9,787 bases of DNA from Chitinophaga pinensis (GCA_945861175.1 CAMATR010000036.1:1-9787); one strand, 5' to 3'; positions 1-7,247 are shown, numbered from the stretch's first letter. Numbers and translations: made by a program. The notes: generated from the letters alone by a model not told the origin.

Positions 1-2151
1 AGCCATAACCCGGACGACTGAATACCAAGGTGTCGTTGGATCGAGCTTCGATGCGAATCTATTGTAAATTTTAAAAGTCATTGCTGTGATACCTGAACCT
101 CGAACACGCAATCGATCGTTAAATCCATTTTCATTTGGTGAAAAACTATTAGGTATGCCAATGACAGTTTCGAAATCTACTAATACTTTTATTATTGATA
201 AGGCAATACAACCATTCTCTGTTGTAGTTGTAGCAATGAAATCAGTAGTAATTAAAGGTGTTACATTCACAGAGTCACAATTTTCCGTAATACATTCTAA
301 AATAGCACCCTGATTGTCTGGTATCCAAGTCCAAGATACATTTCCTTCGGATTCATTTGCGCTCAAACCTACTACCGTACCTATTTCCACGATAGCTCCG
401 CAACAGGTTGTAATTGTTGGGGGGGGCATGAGTGTTAAATATTGCGTGAAGTTGCTAGTTCCAAATGAATTTGTTACTGTTAATTCTACAGGGACTGTTA
501 TTGGGCTTGTAATTAATGTATCATAACAGATTTCTCCGGGATTTGCCAAATTTGATGTTCCAGGATTACCACCTTCAAATACCCATGCGTAGTTTGTCGT
601 TCCCACAGTTGTTGAGTTGTTATCAAAGGTTGTGCAATCTTGATTGCATATGGTATCAGTAAATGGATTGAATGCCGCTATTGGGGCACCGCATCCACTA
701 ATAGTTACTTGAATCGTATGGCTATCAGTTCCATTATCATCGGTGATCTGAAGTAAGATGCTATACACACCTGGATTATTAAAAACAATTGGATGCGGAC
801 CTTGCGTATTTGCTGTTCCCGGTGTTCCTCCTCCAAAACTCCAAAGCCATGAACTTATATTTGATCCACAACTGTTGTCAGAGAAAATTATCGATTGACC
901 TATACATGCAGTCAGGGATGAAGAAACTATATCCGCGCTTGGTCCTCCGCATGATGCAACAGTTATCTCAAAGGATGCAGTATCGTTGCAAGAACCGGCG
1001 CTTACAACATAATTGAAAGTATAAATTCCAGCTTGCAGGCAATTGGCATCAAAAATCGCTGTTGAAACATTAAAATTGCCGCTTGGACTATTCGTTGTTT
1101 CTGTCCAAGTTCCTCCGGGAATGCCTCCTAGAAGTAAAGTGTTTAGGTTAACTGTAGTGTTGTTACAAACGGATGTTGCATTATCTAGACCAGCATTCGG
1201 TCCTGCATTAACAGTTATATAGTTTGTTGATGTTTGAGAATCCGTTCCATTTGCGTCTGTAACTGTTAAACTAACAGTATACGCCCCTGCTATTGGATAA
1301 CAGATGCTTCCGGGATTTTGACTTGAAGAATTTTGACCATTTCCAAAAGACCAGTCAAAGATTGCACCTAGCTGGAAGGTACTTAGATTGTCGAACGTGA
1401 TACAGTTATTTTGACAGATATTTGTCGAGGAAGCAGTGAAGTTTGCTATTGGAGGAATAAGACTTAGAGAGAGATCATCCACAGCGAACGAAACGGCCGC
1501 TGCAATTCCGTCAGAGTTATTTTTCCATCGAAATCCAATTTTTATATTTGGATTGTTGTTTGCCGAGGCGGGAAGTTCAACTGAGTAAGCAGCCCATTGT
1601 CCATCTCCAACAGTGCAAAGTCCATTATTTGTTGAGGCAGGATCTGCTAATTCCATCCAAGTAGTTCCATCGAAATACCATAAAGTGCTATTGTCATTCA
1701 AACCATCACCACCTTCGATGTATGAAAAATTTAATACTACATCATAATCCCCTGTGAGGTCTATTGTTGGTGATTCAATGCGACTGTCTGTTTCTGAGCA
1801 GAGTGGGGGACAAACACCTCCTTCAAAGCTTGCGCCACAATCTCCAGTAGAACAGGCCGGATTTCCATTCATAATTCCTATGTGCAGTGTCTCGTTTTGC
1901 GTCGTTCCGCAATTCCCGCTGCAATTGTTTAAACCATTATTGTTCTCAGCACAGGAAATGTACCACAGATTTGCCGTTGTTCCTTGAACTCCTGTGGTGG
2001 TTTCGGTCCATGCGCCATTTACACCATTGTAGGCATTTCCCAAACAGCCAATTGAGCAGTTATTGGAAAAATCTTCCTGCCAAACAACGATTTGAGCAAA
2101 GAGAAAACCCGGAAAGAACAGAAGAATAATCAGAATGCGGAGTTGAACCAT
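1..2151 (-). CDS. Secreted PKD-repeat protein with gliding-motility-associated (CHU_C, T9SS type B) C-terminal domain, partial at its 3' end
   Basis: A 717-codon open frame starts at ATG 2151-2149 and runs off the left edge. Residues 1-20 form a signal peptide (VQLRILIILLFFPGFLFAQ after Met). Residues 25-232 form a cysteine-rich domain (C at 32, 36, 67, 77, 81, 100, 105, 114, 118) that resembles the MAM/lectin-like jelly-rolls of Bacteroidota surface proteins. Three PKD-type repeats follow at about 235-315, 405-485 and 490-575, with an Ig-like 'GGIPGGTWTE' module at 317-399 and another Ig-like stretch at 580-657. From 664 the sequence IPNSFSPNENGFND...FKIYNRF matches the start of the gliding-motility-associated C-terminal domain, which in this family directs export through the type IX secretion system. 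The protein is therefore probably secreted or surface-attached; its ligand is unknown. Two oddities are a C8 tract in the coding strand and loss of the domain pattern after IYNRF (both reported as findings). folP lies 78 bp upstream on the same strand; I see no convincing promoter between them. Confidence 0.88.
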   Translation of the reverse strand, partial: MVQLRILIILLFFPGFLFAQIVVWQEDFSNNCSIGCLGNAYNGVNGAWTETTTGVQGTTANLWYISCAENNNGLNNCSGNCGTTQNETLHIGIMNGNPACSTGDCGASFEGGVCPPLCSETDSRIESPTIDLTGDYDVVLNFSYIEGGDGLNDNSTLWYFDGTTWMELADPASTNNGLCTVGDGQWAAYSVELPASANNNPNIKIGFRWKNNSDGIAAAVSFAVDDLSLSLIPPIANFTASSTNICQNNCITFDNLSTFQLGAIFDWSFGNGQNSSSQNPGSICYPIAGAYTVSLTVTDANGTDSQTSTNYITVNAGPNAGLDNATSVCNNTTVNLNTLLLGGIPGGTWTETTNSPSGNFNVSTAIFDANCLQAGIYTFNYVVSAGSCNDTASFEITVASCGGPSADIVSSSLTACIGQSIIFSDNSCGSNISSWLWSFGGGTPGTANTQGPHPIVFNNPGVYSILLQITDDNGTDSHTIQVTISGCGAPIAAFNPFTDTICNQDCTTFDNNSTTVGTTNYAWVFEGGNPGTSNLANPGEICYDTLITSPITVPVELTVTNSFGTSNFTQYLTLMPPPTITTCCGAIVEIGTVVGLSANESEGNVSWTWIPDNQGAILECITENCDSVNVTPLITTDFIATTTTENGCIALSIIKVLVDFETVIGIPNSFSPNENGFNDRLRVRGSGITAMTFKIYNRFASKLDPTTPWYSVVRVMA

Positions 2152-2229
2152 TTTGAAAAAATTAGTTTTCTTAACATCAATAATAAGAAATTATGGTGTA
2201 ACTATCATTATAAGTGAATACAATTTATA

Positions 2230-3084
2230 TTAAGAAAGCAGATCTATAATTTGTTTTGCTTCTTTAACGTCATGAACCCTCAAGATTGAGGCACCTTTAA
2301 GTGTAGCAATGGTATTTAAAACGGTAGATCCATTCATTGAATCCTCTGGAATGATATCGAGTTTTTTGTATATCATTGATTTTCTTGATATTCCAGCTAA
2401 AATTGGAAGGTTTAAAATACCCAACATTTCTAAATGATTTAGTAGTTGGTGATTCTGATCCATTGTTTTGCCAAATCCGAAGCCAGGATCGATTATTATT
2501 TCAGTAATTCCTTTGTTGTGAAGGTGCTTAATTTTATTAGAGAAAAAGTAACAAATATCCCTAAAAAGGCTTGACTTTTCGCTTGTTTTATGCATAGTTT
2601 TTATACTACTTGCTCCATGCATTAATATATAAGCTATGCCACTTCCAGAAACAACATCACACATTTTTTTATCTATATCAAATGAACCAATGTCGTTGAT
2701 TATGTCTATTCCAAGATCTATACCTTTTATAGCTACCTGAGACCGAAAAGTATCCAGTGAAATGAGTATTTCAGGAAATTCTCTTCTAAGGTTTAATAAA
2801 GGGTCTAGAATACGTTCTAATTCAGTTTTTTCATCAACAAACTCAGCTCCTGGCCTTGTAGAATAAGCACCAATATCAATAATATCAACTCCTTCAAGTA
2901 GCATCTTTTCTGCACTATTCAAAACTTCCTTCACAGTAACTTTTCTACTTCCTGTGAAAAAGGAATCAGGTGTTGAATTTATTACCCCCATAATTTTGGG
3001 AGTTCTTAAGTCAATCAATTTATCCTTGATTCTCAAGGAATTCTTTTTAGGAAAATGTGTAATTTCAGCCCTTGAAATACTCAT
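2230..3084 (-). CDS. folP: Dihydropteroate synthase
   Basis: FolP condenses 6-hydroxymethyl-7,8-dihydropterin diphosphate with p-aminobenzoate to give dihydropteroate, a cytosolic step of folate synthesis. The 284-residue product has the family's usual length and motifs in order: MGVINSTPDSF at 32-42 (Asn36 of the diphosphate/Mg site), DIGAYSTRPGA at 70-80, LDT at 110-112, NDI at 130-132, LMHG at 154-157, DPGFGFGK at 199-206, GISRKS at 231-236 and RVHDV at 269-273. The MH motif lacks the common MHMQG form, a mild divergence. The frame opens further upstream at a TTG (3132), but the ATG at 3084 is preferred: it gives a normal N-terminus and lies about 35 bp downstream of a Bacteroidota-like -7 box. 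The start is almost back to back with the divergent DUF1599 gene. It may be cotranscribed with the surface-protein gene downstream. Confidence 0.97.
   Translation of the reverse strand: MSISRAEITHFPKKNSLRIKDKLIDLRTPKIMGVINSTPDSFFTGSRKVTVKEVLNSAEKMLLEGVDIIDIGAYSTRPGAEFVDEKTELERILDPLLNLRREFPEILISLDTFRSQVAIKGIDLGIDIINDIGSFDIDKKMCDVVSGSGIAYILMHGASSIKTMHKTSEKSSLFRDICYFFSNKIKHLHNKGITEIIIDPGFGFGKTMDQNHQLLNHLEMLGILNLPILAGISRKSMIYKKLDIIPEDSMNGSTVLNTIATLKGASILRVHDVKEAKQIIDLLS
2973..2998 (+). promoter_or_regulatory. Weak candidate promoter for DUF1599, inside folP
   Basis: A TTG at 2973-2975 is followed after 15 bp by TAATTTTG at 2991-2998, a perfect -7 match. The spacer is shorter than the usual 17-23 bp, so the pairing may be coincidental. 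A transcript starting just after it would have a leader of about 90 nt before ATG 3095 and would run antisense to the folP 5' end. Confidence 0.22.
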
Positions 3085-3094
3085 GTCAATTGAA

Positions 3095-3640
3095 ATGAAT
3101 CGAACAGCGTCGGAATACACAAATGTAATCAATGTTTGCAGAGATATTTTCTTGAAGAAAACAAAAGATTATGGAACGGCTTGGAGGATCTTGCGCCCTA
3201 GTTCTTTGACGGATCAAATTTTCATCAAAGCGCAACGGATTCGAACTATACAAGAAACTGGTGAAAATAAGGTAGGGGAAGATATTGAAGGCGAATTCGT
3301 GGCAATTGTTAACTATTGTATTATGGCAATTATTCAGCTCTCTGAAACACAATTAAATGCAATGGAATTGGATGAGATGACAGTGACAGCGCTATACGAT
3401 AAATACAAAGTAGAAGCATTCAATCTGATGCAAAAAAAGAACCATGATTATGGTGAAGCATGGAGAGACATGCGTGTAAGTTCTTTGACCGATCTGATTT
3501 TAATGAAGATTTTAAGGGTAAAACAAATTGAGGATAATTCTGGTCAAACAATCATAAGTGAAGGCATTGACGCAAATTATTTTGACATGTTGAACTACGC
3601 AGCATTTTCCTTGATTCACCTTTCTAAGTTAAAAGCTTGA
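3095..3640 (+). CDS. DUF1599 protein with two tandem copies of the domain
   Basis: The 181-residue, predicted all-helical, soluble protein has no signal peptide. It consists of two similar halves. Half one (about 5-85) carries KTKDYGTAWRILRPSSLTDQ and then KAQRIRTIQE; half two (about 102-180) carries KNHDYGEAWRDMRVSSLTDL and then KILRVKQIED. Each half ends in an N-Y-x(6-7)-I-x-L-S helix. The DYG-x-AWR/SSLTD signature identifies DUF1599, a Bacteroidota-centred family. I recall it being grouped with nucleotide-modification-associated domains, but no reaction is established. I chose ATG 3095 (MNRTASEYTNV) because homologues begin a few residues before this helix; ATG 3083, four codons earlier, is possible. 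The open frame extends back to 2954, but that part lies inside folP and is antisense. No Shine-Dalgarno is visible. The next gene starts 10 bp downstream, so they are probably cotranscribed. Confidence 0.9.
   Translation: MNRTASEYTNVINVCRDIFLKKTKDYGTAWRILRPSSLTDQIFIKAQRIRTIQETGENKVGEDIEGEFVAIVNYCIMAIIQLSETQLNAMELDEMTVTALYDKYKVEAFNLMQKKNHDYGEAWRDMRVSSLTDLILMKILRVKQIEDNSGQTIISEGIDANYFDMLNYAAFSLIHLSKLKA
3120..3127 (-). promoter_or_regulatory. Candidate Bacteroidota -7 box for folP, inside the DUF1599 coding sequence
   Basis: Read on the minus strand the bases are TACATTTG, a perfect match to TAnnTTTG, ending 35 bp before the folP ATG at 3084. The placement gives a short leader and supports ATG 3084 over the TTG at 3132, which lies upstream of the box. 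A clear -33 TTG at the usual spacing is absent. The box falls within codons 9-11 of the divergent DUF1599 gene. Confidence 0.35.
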
Positions 3641-3650
3641 ATCGATTCTC

Positions 3651-5402
3651 ATGAAAGAAATAAAAACAGTTAAAGGAAGATCTTTTTTATTTAACCTTCT
3701 ATTTGTTGCACTCAATATTTCAGGCGTTGTTCTGATTATACTAGGTAACCTCGAATTATTTGCGAGTAGTCAATTACTATTTAATGCTTTAGGATTATTT
3801 TTTTCTATTTCTGGAATAGTTGGGATTATTGTATTCAGAGGAAAAATGATGATGGCTAACATTTCACGTGCTTTGGTTGGCAGCATTTTTATCGTTTCAG
3901 GATTGATTAAAGCAAATGACCCAATTGGATTTTCATACAAGTTGAAAGAATATTTCGAAGATGGTGCGCTCGCATATAGATTAAAAGAGATTATGGGAGC
4001 CCCGGATTTTTCTCTAGAAAATTGGATGGGTGCAGCATTAGGTATTGGTATTCTAATTTGTATTCTAGAAATTATTATTGGCGTTATGCTATTAATCGGT
4101 GGTAAAATTAAAATCACAGCATGGTCCGCACTGTTGATGATGTTATTTTTCACATTTCTCACATGGCATACTGCTAACTGTGATCCCGAAAAATCATTTA
4201 CAGACAGAAATGTATATGATGTAAATAGCGATAAAGGGAATGAACTTTTAAAACTTGCAAAAAAAGATAAAGATATTGTTATCGTTGAAAAAACCAACAG
4301 TTCAATTGTCGTTGATGAGCAGGCCCATCCACAATGTGTAAGTGATTGTGGATGTTTTGGTGATGCTTTTAATGGCTCTCTAGGAAGGTCATTAACACCT
4401 TCAGAATCGCTTGCTAAAGATCTTTTTCTTCTGTATTTGGTTTTGTGGATTTTCCTCGCTCAGTGGATTTTAAAGTCAAATACAGTGAGGCAAAATATAA
4501 AGTTTTTGATTTGGAGTCTAGTTATTGTTGCACTCTTATGTATTCTTTTTGGTTGGTATTTCCCTCTTCTTTTCACAATTTTAGTTTTTGTTGGCGCTTT
4601 GTGGGTACTGCGTGTTGGAGGTGCTTTCTTTTCAAATTACTGGGGAAGTATATTTTCAGTATCGTTTATAACTGGGATTTTCGTTTTGTACGTGATGAAT
4701 TTTGATCCAGTTAAAGACTTTAGGCCTTATGCTGTAGGAAATAATTTACGAGCACAAATGGAGAATGGAGTCAACGGACAATATGAAAATAATTTTATAC
4801 TTAAAAATCTAAAAACGGGTAAAGAAAACAGCTATAGTGAGAAAGAGTATATGGACAATAATCTTCTTTGGAATGATAAATATTTTAAGTTTATTCGTTC
4901 CGAGCAAAAAGTGATAATTGCTGCAAAACTTCCCGCTATAACCGAGCAATTTAATCCTGAAGTTAAGGTTCGAAATCTAACCAAAGCTGAATTAGCAATT
5001 GATTATATTCAAGAAATAAAAGATAAAAAGTTGATTGGTCTGGAGGAAATCGCACTCAGAGATTTTATTGTGAATGCTAAAAGAATTGTAATTGTTAGCT
5101 CCCGAGATTTAAAATCCGCCAATTGGACAAGGTTACAAAGGTTTAAAGAATTACAATCTTTTTGTTCCGTAAATAAGATACCTTTTATTTTAATTACAAG
5201 TTCTTCCAATGCTTCAATTAACTATTTTAGAAAATCTAAAAAATGGAGTGTTGCGACTTTTGTGAATGATGAAACTGAACTAAAGGTAATCTCAAGGTCT
5301 AATCCATGTTTATTAGTTGTAGAAAATGGAATTGTTAAAGCAAAATTTACACACTTACAGACACCTTCAATTGATAGATTTAAAAAAGAAATAGATTTTT
5401 AA
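3651..5402 (+). CDS. BT_3928-family DoxX/MauE-like membrane protein with C-terminal thioredoxin-like domain
   Basis: The 583-residue inner-membrane protein has about nine hydrophobic segments (roughly 13-34, 42-62, 72-88, 125-150, 155-172, 257-275, 284-303, 305-322, 332-350). The DoxX-type signature is SRALVGSIFIVSGLIKANDP at 72-91. After a polar loop (about 174-229) comes DCGCFGD at 232-238, a cysteine motif shared with MauE-like proteins, which are linked to disulfide handling. The C-terminal portion (about 360-583) is extracytoplasmic or soluble. Residues 478-568 have a beta-alpha-beta thioredoxin-like pattern (RIVIVSS...PFILITSS...NPCLLVVENGIV) but no CxxC pair, so a classical redox role of that domain is doubtful. 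The layout matches the family named after Bacteroides BT_3928, usually found beside tpiA. Function is unproven; a membrane redox or quinone-linked role is inference. It follows DUF1599 by 10 bp and is followed by a 253-bp gap. Confidence 0.87.
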   Translation: MKEIKTVKGRSFLFNLLFVALNISGVVLIILGNLELFASSQLLFNALGLFFSISGIVGIIVFRGKMMMANISRALVGSIFIVSGLIKANDPIGFSYKLKEYFEDGALAYRLKEIMGAPDFSLENWMGAALGIGILICILEIIIGVMLLIGGKIKITAWSALLMMLFFTFLTWHTANCDPEKSFTDRNVYDVNSDKGNELLKLAKKDKDIVIVEKTNSSIVVDEQAHPQCVSDCGCFGDAFNGSLGRSLTPSESLAKDLFLLYLVLWIFLAQWILKSNTVRQNIKFLIWSLVIVALLCILFGWYFPLLFTILVFVGALWVLRVGGAFFSNYWGSIFSVSFITGIFVLYVMNFDPVKDFRPYAVGNNLRAQMENGVNGQYENNFILKNLKTGKENSYSEKEYMDNNLLWNDKYFKFIRSEQKVIIAAKLPAITEQFNPEVKVRNLTKAELAIDYIQEIKDKKLIGLEEIALRDFIVNAKRIVIVSSRDLKSANWTRLQRFKELQSFCSVNKIPFILITSSSNASINYFRKSKKWSVATFVNDETELKVISRSNPCLLVVENGIVKAKFTHLQTPSIDRFKKEIDF

Positions 5403-5655
5403 ACTGTTCATAAATCTTACAAATAGATTGCGTCCTAATTTTGAATTCACGGGTACTATTTAATTCATAGGCCCTATTCTTTTCATTTTTTAAATAATCT
5501 AATCAATGGACTAATATTCGCATAGTTGAGGGCCTAGATTAAGTTCTGAGAGATCTTGTGGCTGTGTAAATTTCATTTATAAAACTAGAGTATTTTCATA
5601 TAATTTCTCACTTTTATTGCTAATTTCATACTTAGAAAAATAGCCATGAAAAGCA
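5403..5655. other. Gene-free leader upstream of tpiA
   Basis: This is the largest gene-free stretch in the window. It holds no ORF of note, no tRNA-like cloverleaf and no U-tailed strong hairpin. It contains one perfect TAnnTTTG-type -7 box (5436-5443) and one 8-bp inverted repeat (TAGGCCCT 5468-5475 with AGGGCCTA 5529-5536, 53-nt loop). These GC-rich arms stand out in an AT-rich background, but an 8-bp match is not rare by chance in 250 bp. It probably carries the end of the DUF1599/BT_3928-type transcript and the tpiA promoter. Confidence 0.5.
5436..5443 (+). promoter_or_regulatory. Candidate Bacteroidota -7 box for the tpiA unit
   Basis: TAATTTTG matches the Bacteroidota sigma-A -7 consensus TAnnTTTG exactly. 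No TTG -33 element sits at the expected 17-23 bp upstream, which weakens the call. If used, it would give a leader of about 200 nt before tpiA that includes the 8-bp inverted repeat. A one-mismatch box, TAAATTTC at 5567-5574, is closer to the gene and is an alternative. Confidence 0.25.
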
Positions 5656-6405
5656 ATGATTAGTAGACAAAAAATGGTGTTCGGTAATTGGAAGATGAAC
5701 TTGAACAAAAACGAAGCTGAAATTCTATCGAAGGAAATAAATGAAGGAATAAATGCATCAGATGTCAAAGTAGTAGTTTTCCCCAGTTTCCCATATTATG
5801 ATCATGTTGCAACAATTGCCCAACGATTTTCCGTAGGTGTTCAAAATTTCTATCCTACCGAAAATGGGGCTTTTACTGGCGAGGTTTCTGTAAATCAAGT
5901 TAAAAATTTAGGTGCTGAGTTTGCGTTGGTCGGTCATTCGGAGCGTAGAAGTATTTTTAACGAAACGCATTCATTTTTGAAGAAAAAAGTAGACGCCGCA
6001 ATTAATTTCGGAATTACCCCTGTGTTTTGTTGTGGGGAACCTTTCGACATTCGAAATGCAAGTGAAGAGTATACATATGTTTTGAAACAATTGGAGGAAA
6101 GTCTTTTTCATTTGGATAATAAAACAATTCAACAATGTATTATTGCTTATGAACCGGTATGGGCAATTGGGACAGGTTTGACAGCAACAATTGATCAAGC
6201 CGAGGAAATGCACAGCACCATTCGTAAATGGATTGCAGAACATTATAATCAAGAATGTGCGGATACCATTTCCATCTTGTATGGAGGAAGTTGTAACGCA
6301 GCGAATGCTAAGGAGTTATTTTCTTGTCCGAATGTCGATGGTGGGCTAATTGGAGGAGCTTCGCTCAAGTCGGATTCATTTTTATCGATAATACATTCGT
6401 TTTAA
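5656..6405 (+). CDS. tpiA: Triose-phosphate isomerase
   Basis: TpiA interconverts dihydroxyacetone phosphate and glyceraldehyde 3-phosphate in cytosolic glycolysis and gluconeogenesis. The 249-residue product has normal TIM-barrel length and all catalytic elements: GNWKMN at 10-15 (Asn11, Lys13), GHSERR at 93-98 (electrophile His94), AYEPVWAIGTG at 164-174 (base Glu166 plus the flexible phosphate-gripping loop 6), YGGS at 209-212 and GLIGGASL at 230-237. ATG 5656 is chosen because it leaves nine residues before GNWK; ATG 5674 (Met7) would be short. No Shine-Dalgarno is visible. A five-codon reading ATG AAA AGC AAT GAT TAG at 5646-5663 overlaps the start. The TAA stop shares its last A with the prmA ATG, which suggests translational coupling. 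Confidence 0.98.
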   Translation: MISRQKMVFGNWKMNLNKNEAEILSKEINEGINASDVKVVVFPSFPYYDHVATIAQRFSVGVQNFYPTENGAFTGEVSVNQVKNLGAEFALVGHSERRSIFNETHSFLKKKVDAAINFGITPVFCCGEPFDIRNASEEYTYVLKQLEESLFHLDNKTIQQCIIAYEPVWAIGTGLTATIDQAEEMHSTIRKWIAEHYNQECADTISILYGGSCNAANAKELFSCPNVDGGLIGGASLKSDSFLSIIHSF

Positions 6406-7241
6406 TGGACTACTTGGAATTAACCATAGAACTTCAGCCAAGGGATCCATGGGCTGAAATATTGATTTATCAATTAGCAGAAACGGGATTTGAAAGTTTT
6501 GTGGACACAGAAAATGGTATTTTGGCCTATGCACAAGTGAATCAAATTGATATAGCTAACCCAGAATCAAATACTTTTTTAGAAGCTATTCCAAAAGAAT
6601 TATCAGCTCAATGGTCAAAGAAAATAATTCCACAACAAAATTGGAATGCTCAATGGGAAGCTGACTTTCAACCTGTTCATGTTGAGGAGTATTTATCCAT
6701 TTTAGCGCCTTTTCATGATCGTACCCAACACAGAGGATTAATCGTAGAGATTCTCCCAAAAATGTCATTTGGTACAGGGCATCACCAAACAACTTGGATG
6801 ATGTCTAAAGCTCTTTTTGAATTGGACGAGCTACCTTCGAAAGTATTAGACATGGGCACAGGAACAGGTGTATTGGCAATTATAGCTGAGAAACTTGGCG
6901 CTAAGGATATTCTAGCTGTTGATATCGAAGATTGGTCTATCGAAAACACAATAGAGAACGCGTCTCGTAATGATTGCAAATATATAAGAACGTTGTGTGT
7001 TGATATTGAAGAAATTACGGAGGGTGATTTTGGTTTAATTCTTGCGAATATCAATAAAAATGTATTGAAATCACATATGCAAGGTTATTATAATCGATTA
7101 GTTTTGAATGGTAAACTTTTTTTAAGTGGATTCTTTCTTTCAGATTGTGACGAATTGATAGAATATGCAGAATCAATAGGATTTAAAAAAAATCGTATCT
7201 TGAACAAAGATAATTGGGCTGCCATTGAATTTAATAGGTAA
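6405..7241 (+). CDS. prmA: Ribosomal protein L11 methyltransferase
   Basis: PrmA uses S-adenosylmethionine to methylate ribosomal protein L11 in the cytosol. The 278-residue product shows the family layout. The N-terminal substrate-recognition region (about 1-60) is rather degenerate, with ETGFESFVDTENGILAY at 26-42. Next come NWNAQWEADFQPV at 79-91 and KMSFGTGHHQTT at 119-130, then the Rossmann SAM site VLDMGTGTGVLAI at 147-159 with acidic AVDIED at 171-176, and LILANINKNVL at 211-221, the usual motif IV. I chose ATG 6405, not the upstream ATG 6324 in the same frame, because the extra 27 codons lie inside tpiA and resemble no PrmA. TAATG at the junction implies coupling to tpiA. The tpiA-prmA pairing recurs in flavobacteria, where clpS often follows; here clpS is replaced by a long exported-protein gene. 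Confidence 0.96.
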   Translation: MDYLELTIELQPRDPWAEILIYQLAETGFESFVDTENGILAYAQVNQIDIANPESNTFLEAIPKELSAQWSKKIIPQQNWNAQWEADFQPVHVEEYLSILAPFHDRTQHRGLIVEILPKMSFGTGHHQTTWMMSKALFELDELPSKVLDMGTGTGVLAIIAEKLGAKDILAVDIEDWSIENTIENASRNDCKYIRTLCVDIEEITEGDFGLILANINKNVLKSHMQGYYNRLVLNGKLFLSGFFLSDCDELIEYAESIGFKKNRILNKDNWAAIEFNR

Positions 7242-7247
7242 TAGATT

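Noticed and set aside
86..2129. Several plus-strand ORFs of 70-80 codons
   Set aside because: They are antisense to the continuous, domain-bearing minus-strand PKD protein, are low in complexity and show no recognisable motif.
2152..2229. Terminator or promoter between folP and the PKD gene
   Set aside because: No stem with a U-tail and no TAnnTTTG box with a -33 element could be found in the 78 bp; only a weak imperfect palindrome at 2201-2215.
2954..3094. Upstream extension of the DUF1599 frame
   Set aside because: It lies antisense within the conserved folP N-terminal region, and DUF1599 proteins begin near MNRTASEY.
3085..3132. Longer folP from a TTG start at 3132
   Set aside because: It adds 16 residues not typical of FolP, uses a weaker start codon, and would start upstream of the likely -7 box.
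3770..4297. Minus-strand ORF of 175 codons
   Set aside because: It is antisense to the transmembrane half of the BT_3928-type gene. Its composition is what reversed hydrophobic codons give, and no domain is visible.
6324..6404. Longer prmA start at 6324
   Set aside because: The added residues are tpiA sequence in another frame; the ATG at 6405 gives the canonical PrmA N-terminus.
7185..7192. A8 run near the end of prmA as a slippage tract
   Set aside because: Long A runs are expected in such AT-rich coding sequence and the reading frame is intact; nothing suggests regulation.
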